Assembly: GCF_016783915.1 (NCBI RefSeq)
Contig: NZ_JADHVT010000029.1
Span: 1-41,281, forward strand
Length of the DNA stretch: 41,281 nt
Origin: Acidovorax sp.
GTDB taxonomy: Bacteria > Pseudomonadota > Gammaproteobacteria > Burkholderiales > Burkholderiaceae_C
Direction: 5' to 3'
Positions 31,164-40,462 of the stretch are shown here, one piece after another. Position 1 is the first letter of the stretch, and each line of letters opens with the position of its first letter. A program made the position numbers and the translations under genes. The notes under the pieces are model-generated. The model was given only the letters and a program-made list of their open reading frames with translations, was not told the origin of the DNA and ran no database searches.

Positions 31164-31505
31164 TCAGAAGGATGAGGAAGGGGAAGAGGCGGAACGCAGC
31201 CGCTTCCAGGCGTGGAAGCTGTCCCAGGCGGCCTGCTGCGTCAGCCAGAACGCGGCGTCGACGCGGAACACGCGCGCGCAGCGGATGGCGGTGTCGGGCG
31301 ACATGGCACGCTGGCCGTGCACCAGCTCGTGGAGCCGGCGGCGCGACATGCCGAGCAGCCGCGCGGCTTCGCTCTGGTTCAGCGAGAGCGGCAACAGGCA
31401 GGTGCGCGCCAGCAAGCGGCCTGGGTGCGTGGGCACGCGCAGCGGCACTCCCACCGGTGGTTGCACCGGTGCCGCCCTGAACCTGGAGCGGGCTGCGCGG
31501 CTCAC
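31164..31505 (-). CDS. HigA-like (XRE) DNA-binding protein inside the hydrogenase operon
   Basis: 113 aa. A Cro/C1-type helix-turn-helix of the HigA antitoxin group: HPGRLLARTCLLPLSLNQSE, AARLLGMSRRRLHELVHGQR and SPDTAIRCARVFRVDAAFWL. No HigB toxin ORF lies next to it; neighbours are hoxZ and hoxM. Starts at GTG 31505 one base after the hoxZ stop with AAGGAA upstream, so it is coupled to hoxZ. It is not in the C. necator hoxKGZMLOQRTV order. Either a solo antitoxin relic or a recruited local regulator; the frame is intact. Confidence 0.85.
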   Translation of the reverse strand: MSRAARSRFRAAPVQPPVGVPLRVPTHPGRLLARTCLLPLSLNQSEAARLLGMSRRRLHELVHGQRAMSPDTAIRCARVFRVDAAFWLTQQAAWDSFHAWKRLRSASSPSSSF

Positions 31506-31506
31506 G

Positions 31507-32244
31507 TCATTCCTTGAACGTGCGGTGGCCGGAAATCATCGTGCTCACAATGCTCTGCCGGCCCATGATGTCTTCGCGGATGGCGGCGTAGATGTGCAGG
31601 ATGACGAACAACACCACGCCCCACATGCCCATGCGGTGCCAGGTGTGCACGTCCTGACTCTGACCAAACAGCGGGATCACCCATCCAAACATCCGCTCCT
31701 GCCACGAGCCCATCTGCGAGCCCTCGCCGTACAACGCGAAGCCGGTCACGACCATGAAGATCGACAGCATCAGGTAGAAGAAGAACATGGCAAAGCGCGC
31801 CAGCGGGTTGTGGCCCACGTACTGGTTCGGCTTCGGGATGAGAAACAGGTACCAGCGCAACATGTTGAACACCTCGAGCCAGTACGCCTTCTGGAACACC
31901 GGCACCCAGAACAGTTCCTTGGCGTGGTGGTTGCCCACGAGCGCCCAGTAGGCGCGCCCCACCAGCCCCACGGCCATGATGTAGCCAGCCGCAAAGTGCG
32001 CGAAGCGGATGTAGCCCATGAGGTAGTTCGCGCTGGCCTCGCCCGGCATGGTAGGCAGCGGCACACCGATGAAATAGCCGGTGACGCACAGCACCGTGAT
32101 GGCGAGCGCATTGATCCAGTGCCAGAGGCGCACCGGCACTTCGTACACATAGACCGAGCGGATCGTCTGGCCCTGCTGCAGTTCCAGCGCATCGCGCTCG
32201 GCACCCGTGGCGTGGTGAGGCGTGTGTTGGTGTGTGGCGGACAT
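31507..32244 (-). CDS. hoxZ: HoxZ, di-heme cytochrome b anchoring the membrane-bound hydrogenase
   Basis: 245 aa. Four hydrophobic segments, beginning around WHWINALAITVLCVTGYFIG, FAAGYIMAVGLVGRAYWALV, MFFFYLMLSIFMVVTGFALY and MWGVVLFVILHIYAAI. Conserved His residues for heme lie in RLWHWIN, RFAHFA, TWHRMG and LHIYAA. Passes electrons from HoxKG to the quinone pool. A short His-rich N-terminal leader (HQHTPHHATG) is present. Separated from hoxG by hupE. Confidence 0.95.
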   Translation of the reverse strand: MSATHQHTPHHATGAERDALELQQGQTIRSVYVYEVPVRLWHWINALAITVLCVTGYFIGVPLPTMPGEASANYLMGYIRFAHFAAGYIMAVGLVGRAYWALVGNHHAKELFWVPVFQKAYWLEVFNMLRWYLFLIPKPNQYVGHNPLARFAMFFFYLMLSIFMVVTGFALYGEGSQMGSWQERMFGWVIPLFGQSQDVHTWHRMGMWGVVLFVILHIYAAIREDIMGRQSIVSTMISGHRTFKE

Positions 32245-32271
32245 GGTGATGACCTCCTGGAATGAGTGGAC

Positions 32272-32877
32272 TCAGGCCGCAAGCTGCCCGAAGAGATACA
32301 GGCCCGCCGCGCTCAGCAGCGCGCCCAGCCCACCGAGCACCACGCCGCTGCGCTCGGCCAGCCAGCGCTTGATACCCATGCCCATGCCCACGCCACCCCC
32401 ATGCAGCAGCGCCGTGGTGATCAGGAAGCCCGCCGCGTAGCCGGCAAAGCCGCTCTCGGGCGTTTCGGAACCGTGCGCCAGGCCATGCAGCGAAGCGGCC
32501 GCTGCGATCAGCCCGAGGCCAATGGCAGGCGTCACGGTGGCGCGGCGCGCGAGCAGCAGCATTGCGCCGAACATCACCACCGAGAGCGACACGCCGTGCT
32601 CCAGGTAGGGCACGGTGAAGCCGAGCATGCCCAGCGTGGCGCTGGCGATGAGCACGAGCAGGAACACAACCGGGCCCTGCCAGGCTTTACCAGCCGGCAG
32701 CGCCGAGACCGACCACACGCCCACGGCCACCATGGCCAGAAGATGGTCTGCGCCGAAGGGATGCACCAGGCCCTCATAAAGACTGCTGGTGCCATGGCCG
32801 GTGTGGGCCTGCGAGGTGCTGGCCAGGCCGGCGAGCAGTGCGGCGGCGATCAGGCCGCGCGTTGTTTTTGCGTTCAT
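32272..32877 (-). CDS. hupE: HupE/UreJ nickel transporter
   Basis: 201 aa. A signal-peptide-like N-terminus ending SQAHTGHG, then about six membrane segments. The family motif HPFGADHLLAMVAVGVW (His, Asp, His) follows, and a second His-containing segment HGLAHGSE lies in the middle. Known: HupE proteins import Ni2+ for hydrogenase. Its place between hoxG and hoxZ is unusual; it may replace the HoxN permease, which is not seen in this window. Gaps of about 30 bp on both sides. Confidence 0.92.
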   Translation of the reverse strand: MNAKTTRGLIAAALLAGLASTSQAHTGHGTSSLYEGLVHPFGADHLLAMVAVGVWSVSALPAGKAWQGPVVFLLVLIASATLGMLGFTVPYLEHGVSLSVVMFGAMLLLARRATVTPAIGLGLIAAAASLHGLAHGSETPESGFAGYAAGFLITTALLHGGGVGMGMGIKRWLAERSGVVLGGLGALLSAAGLYLFGQLAA

Positions 32878-32908
32878 GGGAGTCTCCTCGTTGTTCTGGG
32901 GTGGATGT

Positions 32909-34768
32909 TCACCGCACCGTGACGCGGCTCATTTCTTGCCCGTCTTCGCTCATCACGTGCGTGGAGCAGGCCAGGCAGGGGTCGAAACTGTGCAGCGTGC
33001 GCAGAATTTCCAGCGGCTGCTCAGGGTTGACCATTGGCGTATTCATCAACGAGGCCTCGAAGGCACCGATCTGCCCCTTGTGATCGCGCGGCGAGCCGTT
33101 CCAGGTGGTGGGCACCACGCACTGGTAGTTTTCGATCTTGCCGTCCTTGATGCGGATCCAGTGGCCCAGCATGCCGCGCGGTGCAGCCACCGTGCCCACG
33201 CCCTTGGCCTCCTTCGGCCAGGTCTTCGGGTCCCACTTCTCGATGTTGGCGGTGCTACTGTCGCCGCCCTTGATGTTGTCGACCATCTGCTTGAAGTCGT
33301 CCATCATCATTTCAGCGGCGTACTGGCTTTCCAGTGCGCGCGCCAGCGTGCGGCCAATGGTGGTCGGCAGGAGCTGCTTGGCGGTGTACCTGGTCTCGGG
33401 CAGGCCCAGCGCCTTCGGAATGCCGCTATTGATGGCCGCCGCCGCCTCGTCCACCTGCTGCTTCACGCGCTGGCAATACTTGTTGCCTTGCGTGGCGTGC
33501 GCATAACCCAGGATGTAGCGCGACAGCGGGCCCACTTCCACCGCGTGGCCGCGCCAGCGAGGCGACTTGATCCACGAGTATTTGGCCGATTCGTCGAGCT
33601 GCTCGATCTTCGTGCGCGTGCCCTTGAAGTTCGGCCCCTCGGGGTTGTAGTTTGCCTCGGTCACGCCGTCCCATGGGTGCAGACCCTTGGTCTCGTCGCC
33701 GTACTTGTACCAACTGTGCGTCACGAACTCCTGCACCTGCTCGGGATCGCGCGGGTCGATCTCGTGAATCTTGTTCCAGTCGCCATCCAGAATCACGCCG
33801 CCCGGCAACTGGTGCGTGCTGTGGTCGTAAGGCACCTTCTCGTACGTACCGTAATCGGCCACGTTGGTGGCCGACAGGCCGCCACCGTACAGCCAGCCCG
33901 CCTGCTTGTAGATGGTGCCGATGGCCAGCACGTCTGGCACGTAGACGTTGTTGTTGAAGTCGATCATTTCCTGGATGCGGGCCTGCACGAAATTCAGCCG
34001 CTCCATGTTGATCGGGGCCCCCGCAGCGCCGTCGCCGTCGATGTTGATCGCGCACGGCACGCCGCCCACCAGGTAGTTGGGGTGTGGGTTCTTGCCGCCG
34101 AAGATGGTGTGCACCTTCACCCATTCCTTCTGCAGGTCCAGTGCCTCCAGGTAGTGTGTCACCGCCATCAGGTTCGCCTCGGGCGGCAAAACATACGCCT
34201 TTGAACCCCAGTAGCCATTGGCGAACGGGCCGAGCTGGCCGCTCTCCACGAACTTCTTCAAACGGTTCTGCACATCACGGAAATAGCCGGGCGACGACAT
34301 CGGATGCGACGGCGACACCATGTGCTGCAGGTCGCTCGTCTTCTTCGGGTCCGCCTTCAGGCACGAGATCACGTCCACCCAGTCGAGTGCGTGCAGGTGG
34401 TAGAAGTGCACCGCGTGGTCGTGCACCTGCAGCGTCTTGGCCATCATCTCGCGGATGAGGTGGGCGTTCAGCGGAATGCGGATGTCCAGCGCGTCTTCCA
34501 CCGCGCGCACCGACGCGAGCGCGTGGCAACCGGTGCAGACACCACAGATGCGCTCGACGAACGCCCAGGCGTCGCGCGGGTCGCGGCCTTTCAAAATCAC
34601 CTCCAGACCGCGCCACATGGTGCCGGTGGAGACCGCATTGCGGATCACGTTGTTGCTGTCGAGGTTCACCTCGCAGCGCATGTGGCCTTCGATCCGCGTC
34701 ACCGGGTCGACGACGATGCGCCGACCGGTGTTGTCCATGCGGAAGCCTTGAGTTTCGTAAGCACCCAT
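32909..34768 (-). CDS. hoxG: HoxG, large subunit of membrane-bound [NiFe] hydrogenase
   Basis: 619 aa. Ni-Fe ligands: [17 protein letters not shown] (Cys75, Cys78) and the C-terminal DPCLACSTH; the 15-residue tail after His is the substrate of Hox[16 protein letters not shown] near the N-terminus is the family signature. ATG 34768 is chosen for MGAYETQGF, preceded by GAGGAAAAAA. It oxidises H2 at the periplasmic face, carried through the Tat pathway by HoxK. The upstream part of the same frame overlaps hoxK and is not coding. Confidence 0.97.
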   Translation of the reverse strand: MGAYETQGFRMDNTGRRIVVDPVTRIEGHMRCEVNLDSNNVIRNAVSTGTMWRGLEVILKGRDPRDAWAFVERICGVCTGCHALASVRAVEDALDIRIPLNAHLIREMMAKTLQVHDHAVHFYHLHALDWVDVISCLKADPKKTSDLQHMVSPSHPMSSPGYFRDVQNRLKKFVESGQLGPFANGYWGSKAYVLPPEANLMAVTHYLEALDLQKEWVKVHTIFGGKNPHPNYLVGGVPCAINIDGDGAAGAPINMERLNFVQARIQEMIDFNNNVYVPDVLAIGTIYKQAGWLYGGGLSATNVADYGTYEKVPYDHSTHQLPGGVILDGDWNKIHEIDPRDPEQVQEFVTHSWYKYGDETKGLHPWDGVTEANYNPEGPNFKGTRTKIEQLDESAKYSWIKSPRWRGHAVEVGPLSRYILGYAHATQGNKYCQRVKQQVDEAAAAINSGIPKALGLPETRYTAKQLLPTTIGRTLARALESQYAAEMMMDDFKQMVDNIKGGDSSTANIEKWDPKTWPKEAKGVGTVAAPRGMLGHWIRIKDGKIENYQCVVPTTWNGSPRDHKGQIGAFEASLMNTPMVNPEQPLEILRTLHSFDPCLACSTHVMSEDGQEMSRVTVR

Positions 34769-34797
34769 TTTTTTCCTCGTTCTCGTCGTGGGGTCAG

Positions 34798-35898
34798 TCA
34801 GTGGTCGGCGGGTGTGCGCTTGTCTTCCGGCTTGCTGGCGTTGTTGTTGTCGCGCACGCGCTTGGCCACCGAAATCGCCGCATGCGCGGCCACTGCCGCA
34901 CCAACCACACCGGCCGCCGTGCCACCGATCTGGTCGGCGTTGGCCTCGATGCCGAAGGCATGGATGTCGGTCAGGCGGTCGTAGAACGAGCCCTTGTCCC
35001 AGAAGCCGTCTTCCGAACAGCCGATGCAGCCGTGACCGGCCTTGATCGGGAAGCTCGTTCCCTCGTTCCACTGCACAGTGGAGCAGGCGTTGTAGGTGGT
35101 GGGTCCCTTGCAACCGACCTTGTAGAGGCAATAACCCTTGCGCGCGGAATCGTCGTCCCAGGCCTCGACGAACTGGCCGGCATCGAAGTGCGGGCGGCGG
35201 TAGCACTTGTCATGGATGCGCTGGCTGTAGAACATCTTCGGGCGACCCTGGCGGTCGAGCTCGGGCACGCGGTCGAAGGTGAGCATGTAGGTGATCACGC
35301 CCGTCATCACCTCGGGAATGGGCGGGCAGCCCGGCACCTTGATGATGGGCTTGTCGGTGATGACCTTGTGGATGGGCGTGGCCTGCGTCGGATTGGGCTT
35401 CGCCGCCTGCACGCAACCCCAGGACGCGCAAGAGCCCCAGGCGATGATGGCCTTGGCGTCCTTAGCGACGTGCTTGAGCTTCTCCACGAAGGGCTTGCCG
35501 GACTGGATGCAGAACATGCCGTCTTCGTTGAGCGGCGGGTTGCCTTCCACGGCCAGGATGTACTGGCCCTTGTACTTGGTCATGATCTCTTCGAGGATCG
35601 CCTCGGCCTGGTGGCCTGCGGCGGCCATCAGTGTGTCGTCGTAATCAAGCGAGATCATGGACAGCACAACGTCCTTGGCCAGCGGATGGGCGCTGCGGAT
35701 GAAGCTCTCGGTGCAGCAGGTGCATTCCAGGCCATGCAACCAAAGCACCGGTGTGCGCGGCTTGTTCTCCATGGCGTGCGCGATCTGCGGTACGAAGGAC
35801 GGCGCCAAGCCCAGCGAAGTGGCCGTGAGCGAGCAGTATTTGAGAAAGCTGCGGCGCGAAATGCCTTTGCGGCGCATGACCTCGTAGAAGGTTTCCAT
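34798..35898 (-). CDS. hoxK: HoxK, small subunit of O2-tolerant membrane-bound hydrogenase
   Basis: 366 aa. Tat signal [15 protein letters not shown] with AHA at 40-42 as likely cleavage site. With the mature protein beginning at Met43, all six cysteines of the 4Fe-3S proximal cluster fall at the C. necator mature positions: ECTCCTES (17, 19, 20), GSCASWGC (115, 120) and PGCPP (149). The two extra cysteines (19, 120) mark the O2-tolerant group 1d. The C-terminal segment [20 protein letters not shown] is the membrane anchor. ATG 35898 is preferred over the upstream extension to 36090. First gene of the operon, 101 bp downstream of a sigma54 promoter. Confidence 0.97.
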   Translation of the reverse strand: METFYEVMRRKGISRRSFLKYCSLTATSLGLAPSFVPQIAHAMENKPRTPVLWLHGLECTCCTESFIRSAHPLAKDVVLSMISLDYDDTLMAAAGHQAEAILEEIMTKYKGQYILAVEGNPPLNEDGMFCIQSGKPFVEKLKHVAKDAKAIIAWGSCASWGCVQAAKPNPTQATPIHKVITDKPIIKVPGCPPIPEVMTGVITYMLTFDRVPELDRQGRPKMFYSQRIHDKCYRRPHFDAGQFVEAWDDDSARKGYCLYKVGCKGPTTYNACSTVQWNEGTSFPIKAGHGCIGCSEDGFWDKGSFYDRLTDIHAFGIEANADQIGGTAAGVVGAAVAAHAAISVAKRVRDNNNASKPEDKRTPADH

Positions 35899-35998
35899 GG
35901 CGAATGTCTCCAGGTACTTGTGGTGAGCACCACGCTGTCCTGTCCGCATCGGGATGGAGAGACAACGCGGCACGCTTATGGGCGGGGGCGAGTCTTCA

Positions 35999-36016
35999 TT
36001 GCAAATCGCGCGCCAG
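35999..36016 (-). promoter_or_regulatory. Predicted sigma54 (-24/-12) promoter of hoxK
   Basis: On the minus strand: CTGGCGCGCGATTTGCAA. The invariant GG (36014-36013) and GC (36002-36001) are separated by exactly ten bases, with consensus flanking TGGC and TTGCA. Transcription would start near 35989, about 90 nt upstream of the hoxK ATG. It fits activation by HoxA (sigma54-dependent, encoded in the same operon). The 36017-36207 stretch upstream is AT-richer than its surroundings and is where activator or IHF sites would be expected; I see no clear motif. Confidence 0.85.
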
Positions 36017-36207
36017 TGCATGCGCCTCGCGGGAATACCCTGGGAGGCCCACGTAAGTCCTTGTTTTATTTGGCCTTCAACTACGCCCAATGCGAGTCTT
36101 TAGATCGTCTCGGCTTTCGACTGAGAGATAAAATTCCACAGCCGCCATCAAAGTGAAATGTTACCTTCCAGAACTGGGCCAACTGCATCGAGCGCTACCG
36201 ATACCTC

Positions 36208-36678
36208 GTGACACTATTCAAGAAGCTTCCATTGGCGCAGAACGTCAACGACTACGAGGCTCCCGACGCCATCCAACCCTTTCCCAAGGTGATCGTCTCC
36301 GCAAGTGGCATGGCCACTGGCGGACGAGTGCTCCATCACATCGCCGCCTTTGGGCCAGTTCACCGCAACACCATCCTGTTCTCTGGCTTCCAGGCGGCGG
36401 GCACGCGAGGTCGCACGTTGCTCCAAGGCGCGCGCGAGGTGAAGATTCACGGTCAATGGGTCTCGGTGCGGGCAGAGGTTGCGGAGCTGCCCATGCTGTC
36501 TGCGCATGCCGATAGCAATGAATTGCTGCGTTGGCTCGGCGGTTTTCGGCGCGCGCCTCGGCGTATCTTCATAGTGCATGGAGTGCCGGACGCCGCAGAC
36601 GCGCTGCGCGTGCGCATTAAACGGGGAGTGGGCTGGGATGCGGTGGTGTCCCGACAAGATCAAGTGTTCAGTTTGTAA
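36208..36678 (+). pseudogene. 3' remnant of a beta-CASP metallo-beta-lactamase-fold RNase
   Basis: 156 codons, from a GTG, of a protein normally about 450 aa. The C-terminal beta-CASP part is clear: FPKVIVSASGMATGGRVLHH, RNTILFSGFQAAGTRGRTLL, EVKIHGQWVSVRAEVAEL, LSAHADSNELLRWL and IFIVHGVPDAADALRVRIKR. The metal-binding HxHxDH N-terminal domain is missing; in-frame sequence before 36208 does not match the family and a stop lies just upstream. It is a truncated gene at the edge of the hydrogenase operon, divergent from hoxK. Probably non-functional and a marker of a past rearrangement. Confidence 0.8.
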
Positions 36679-37095
36679 TGGATGGCTTAGAGCGCAAAAG
36701 CCAGACCTTGCTAAGAAACTCTTTGGCGAGGGCCCAGACAAAGCGAGGAACCTGACGTCCTTACTGACCGTACGGGACCGGATGCGTTTCAGGCCCTTGA
36801 GGGCACGACCCAGGCTGCCGGCCTCAACGTGTCTGCGACGCGGGAGGGGTCGTCATCAGCATGTAGCACCGTTTTTTTCTAGATACTCTAATCGCCGGAT
36901 GCTCAAGAAGCTTTTTTTGAACTACTCACTCAGGGCAGAAAAGCCGTAGATGAGACGTGGTGGTATTTTTGGTGGTATCTTCGAAAAACAAATCAAGAAA
37001 ATCGAGAATCCACGCGGCCTACAGCCCGTCATGTGAACGACGCCCTCCCGCCAATTGACAGCCGTCGAGGTCAGCCGACAGCAGCCGACACAGCA
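36679..37095. other. Gene-free scar region with TGGTGGTAT repeats
   Basis: About 417 bp with no recognisable gene. It is less GC-rich than its surroundings near 36870-37010. Two direct copies of TGGTGGTAT (36958-36966, 36970-36978) and two of CAGCCGACA (37072-37080, 37082-37090) are present. Short open frames on both strands have no family resemblance. TGGTGGTAT-type repeats are often seen beside integrase or insertion scars (recollection, not proof). Confidence 0.5.
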
Positions 37096-37122
37096 AAGCC
37101 CTTGAATCCCAAGGGCTTTTTT
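37096..37122. terminator. Rho-independent terminator
   Basis: Stem AAGCCCTTG / CAAGGGCTT with a 5-base loop followed by a T run ending at 37122. On the plus strand it would end whatever is transcribed upstream; on the minus strand an A-run gives weaker function. It insulates the cyclase gene from the region to its left. Confidence 0.85.
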
Positions 37123-37198
37123 GTTGGTGCCCTTGCCAGTCTCAGGGCGCTTTACGAACCCCGCCCACGACCATAGACTGGTCCGCCGGAGGTGGCCC

Positions 37199-40100
37199 AT
37201 GTCACTCGATGTCTCGTCCTGGTTGCAGTCGCTCGGGCTGGGCGAATACGCGCAGGCTTTCGCCAGCAACCACATCGACGAGTCGGTGCTGCCCGATCTG
37301 ACCGATGCCGATCTCAAAGAGCTGGGGGTGGCCGCGCTGGGCCATCGCAAGAAGATTCTCGGCGCCATTGCGCAGGGGCCGCGCCAGCCACCGCCCACCG
37401 CCGGTCTGTCCGCGCAGCGGCGGCAGGCGGCGGTGCTGTTTGCCGACATTTGTGGCTTCACCGAACTGTGCACCCGGCTCGACCCCGAAGACGTGCAGCG
37501 CCTGTGCGAGCGCTTCTACGCGCTGTGCGACCCCGCCATCACCGAAGCCGGCGGGCTGGTGGACAAACACCTGGGCGACGGTGTGATGGCGATTTTTGGT
37601 GCCCCGATTGCACACGGCGACGACACGCTGCGGGCACTGCGTGCGGCACAGGCGTTACACCAGGTGGCGGCCGTGCTCACCTCAGAGTTTGGCGTGGCGT
37701 TCGGGCAGAGCGTGCAGCTGCACATCGGCGTGTCGTTGGGCGAGGTGGTGGCCGGCGGGCTGACCCACGGCGGCTACACGGTGTTGGGCGATGCGGTCAA
37801 CCTGGCTTCGCGCCTGGTGGGCCAGGCCGGTTCGAATGAGACCGTGGTGTCCGAAGCGGTGGTGCGCACGGTGGGAGACGGCGCCCGCTTTGAGGCCATG
37901 GGCCCGCATGCGCTCAAGGGCATCGACTTGCCGCAGCCACTGTGGCGGCTGCAGTCCATCGCGCCGGCGGAGGGTATGGCGGCGTCGCCGCTGATGGGCC
38001 GTGATGCCGAGCGGGCCGCTTTGCACCAGATCATTGATCTGGCATGCCGCGCGGGCGCCGGCCATGTGGCGCTGCTGCGCGGCGAGCCGGGCATTGGCAA
38101 GACGCGGCTGGTGGAAGCTGTGCGGGCCCATGCGCTGGCGCAAGGCTGTGTGGTGGTCGGCGCGCAGGCGCTGGACTTCGGCGGCGGGCGCAGCGGCGGC
38201 CTGCTGGCTCAGTGGGCGGCGGGGCTGCTGCCGCAGCGCGTGGGCGAGGTGGCCCTGGCGCTGGAGGGTGACGCGCCGCTGCTTTGGCAGGCCGCGCTGG
38301 CCGACCTGGTGCAAGGCGCCATGACCAGCGACGGCCGCACCGCCTGGCAGGCCGCGGGCGCCATGGCCCGGCGCGCCGCCGTGCATGAACTGCTGACGCA
38401 CCTGGCCAGCCGCAGCAGCGCGCGCCAGCCCACGCTGCTGGTGGCGGAAGACCTGCACTGGGCCGACGCCGATACCCTGGAAGGCATGGCGCGCCTGGCG
38501 CAGCTGGCCCGCACACAAGCGCTGGTGTTGCTGGCCACCAGCCGGGGCGATGGCGACCCGCTGGAGCGCGGCTGGCAGCAGGCACTGGGCGATGCGCCCC
38601 TGACCACCTTCAACCTGGGCCCGCTGGACAAAGAAGACGCCACCGCACTCGCACGGCACTTTGGCCCAAAGCCCGATGGCTGGCTGCGCGAGTGTGTGGA
38701 GCGCTGCGGCGGCAACCCGCTGTATCTGGACCAGCTGCTGCGCCACGCCAGCGAGGCCGGTGGCACCGCCCTGCCCGCCTCGCTGCGCAGCCTGGTGATT
38801 GCACGGGTGGACCGCCTGCCCGCAGCCGAACAGGACGTGCTGCGCACGGCCAGCGTGCTGGGCCAGCGCTTCGAGCCGCAGGCGCTGTTTGCGGTGCTCA
38901 ACCACACCAACCCCGCACTGAGCGCCAGCCTGCGCACCGGCCTGCTGCGCGCCGAAGGCCACACCCTGTGTTTTGGCCACGCGCTGATTCGCGAGGGCAT
39001 CTACATGTCACTGCTGCGGGAGCCACGCGCCCGGCTGCACCGCGCGGCGGCCCAGTGGTTTGTCGATCGCGACCCGGTGCTGTGCGCCGAACACCTTGAG
39101 CGGGCGGGCGACCCCGGCGCGCCTTCCGCCTATGCGCGGGCGGCCGCGGTGGAACGCGAGGCGCTGCGTGCCGCCGCCGCGCTGGCCCTGACCGATCGAG
39201 GGCTTGCCCTGCAGCCCGATACCAGCGCGCGCGGCACCCTGCTGCTGGTGCGTGGCGCCGCGCAACTGGACATGGGACAGGCCCGTGCCGCACAGGACAC
39301 CTTCACCCTGGCCCTGGCCGTGCACGAAAGTGGCGCCGAACGCTGCACCGCCCTGCTGGGCCTGGCCGGCGCGCGCCGCATCTTTGACGACCTGGACGGC
39401 GCGCTGTCGGCACTTGATCAGGCCGAAGCCATCGCCACGCAGGCGGACGACTGGGCCACGCTCTCGGCCATCCAGCACCAGCGCGGCAACATTGCGTTTC
39501 CGCTCGGGCAGACCGACATCTGCCTGGCCGCGCAAACGCAGGCACTGGCGCTGGCCGACAAGGCGCGGTCGCCGCTTGCGCGGGCCATGGCGCTGGGCGG
39601 CCTGGGCGACGCCGAGTACGCACGCGGCCGCTGGCTGGTGGCCCACGATTGCTTCACCCGCTGCGTGGCCGCGTCGCGCGAAAGCGGTCAGGGGCGCACT
39701 GAAATCGCCAACGCGCCCATGGCCGCCTTTTGCCGGTTTGGCTCGCTGGATGTGCGGGCGATGCAACAGGAGGCGATTGACGCGATGCAACGCGCCCGTG
39801 CCGTCGGGCTGCCCCGGGCCGAAATGATCGCGATACACGCGGTGATACTGGCCCTGCAGGAAATGGGCCGCTTCGACGAGGTGGAGCCCCTGGCGCTGCG
39901 CGCCCAGCAGCTAGCGCAGGAGATGGGTGCGGCCCGATTCGAGCCGGAGAACCGCATATTCCTGGCCGACGCGCTGGCGTGGGCTGGACAAGTGGAGCGG
40001 GCCCGACAAGAGGCCAGTCTGGCTGTGGCGCGGCTGCGTGAAATCCACACCCCGCACTACATGGCGCCGGCAGTGCTGTCGATTGCCGCGCGCATTGAAC

Positions 40101-40441
40101 CCGATACCGACATAGCTGACCGGCACCTGGCGCAAGCCCTGGCAATGATCGAAAAAGGCGGGCTGGCACACAACCACGTCTGGGTGCACCGCAACGGCAT
40201 AGAGATCGGCTGGCTGCGCCGTGACGCGGTATTGATCGGGCACCATGCGCAGCAACTGGAACGGCGCTTTGCCTTCGCACCCATGCCACTGACCGATCTG
40301 CTGGTGCAACGCGCAAGCGTGATGCGGGGACACCTGCAGGGCACCCGCACCCCAGCCTGGGCAGCCCAACTGCAAGCCTTGCGCAAAACCACCGGGATGC
40401 ATGGCCTTCGGCTGCTTGGCCAAACGCTGGATGAGCTCTAA
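37199..40441 (+). CDS. Class III adenylate/guanylate cyclase with SAM, AAA ATPase and TPR-like domains
   Basis: 1080 aa. SAM domain (about 1-58, WLQSLGLGEYAQAFASNHID); class III cyclase domain (about 75-250) with metal Asp83 (LFADICGFTEL) and Asp127 (LGDGVMAIFGAP), Lys123, Asp198, Asn201 and Arg205 (LGDAVNLASRL), a residue set consistent with ATP as substrate; AAA/STAND-type ATPase with Walker A GEPGIGKT (295-302) and Walker B LLVAEDLHWADADTLE; then TPR-like helical repeats to the C-terminus. ATG 37199 follows GGAGG at good spacing; the upstream frame extension crosses the terminator. No membrane segment. No known tie to hydrogen metabolism; convergent with the CRP-type gene. Confidence 0.93.
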   Translation: MSLDVSSWLQSLGLGEYAQAFASNHIDESVLPDLTDADLKELGVAALGHRKKILGAIAQGPRQPPPTAGLSAQRRQAAVLFADICGFTELCTRLDPEDVQRLCERFYALCDPAITEAGGLVDKHLGDGVMAIFGAPIAHGDDTLRALRAAQALHQVAAVLTSEFGVAFGQSVQLHIGVSLGEVVAGGLTHGGYTVLGDAVNLASRLVGQAGSNETVVSEAVVRTVGDGARFEAMGPHALKGIDLPQPLWRLQSIAPAEGMAASPLMGRDAERAALHQIIDLACRAGAGHVALLRGEPGIGKTRLVEAVRAHALAQGCVVVGAQALDFGGGRSGGLLAQWAAGLLPQRVGEVALALEGDAPLLWQAALADLVQGAMTSDGRTAWQAAGAMARRAAVHELLTHLASRSSARQPTLLVAEDLHWADADTLEGMARLAQLARTQALVLLATSRGDGDPLERGWQQALGDAPLTTFNLGPLDKEDATALARHFGPKPDGWLRECVERCGGNPLYLDQLLRHASEAGGTALPASLRSLVIARVDRLPAAEQDVLRTASVLGQRFEPQALFAVLNHTNPALSASLRTGLLRAEGHTLCFGHALIREGIYMSLLREPRARLHRAAAQWFVDRDPVLCAEHLERAGDPGAPSAYARAAAVEREALRAAAALALTDRGLALQPDTSARGTLLLVRGAAQLDMGQARAAQDTFTLALAVHESGAERCTALLGLAGARRIFDDLDGALSALDQAEAIATQADDWATLSAIQHQRGNIAFPLGQTDICLAAQTQALALADKARSPLARAMALGGLGDAEYARGRWLVAHDCFTRCVAASRESGQGRTEIANAPMAAFCRFGSLDVRAMQQEAIDAMQRARAVGLPRAEMIAIHAVILALQEMGRFDEVEPLALRAQQLAQEMGAARFEPENRIFLADALAWAGQVERARQEASLAVARLREIHTPHYMAPAVLSIAARIEPDTDIADRHLAQALAMIEKGGLAHNHVWVHRNGIEIGWLRRDAVLIGHHAQQLERRFAFAPMPLTDLLVQRASVMRGHLQGTRTPAWAAQLQALRKTTGMHGLRLLGQTLDEL

Positions 40442-40462
40442 GCGATCAACACAAAGGCGCGA

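Noticed and set aside
36679-37095. tRNA gene or CRISPR array in the scar region
   Set aside because: No cloverleaf or CCA end could be built, and only two short direct repeat copies 12 bp apart exist, without spacers.
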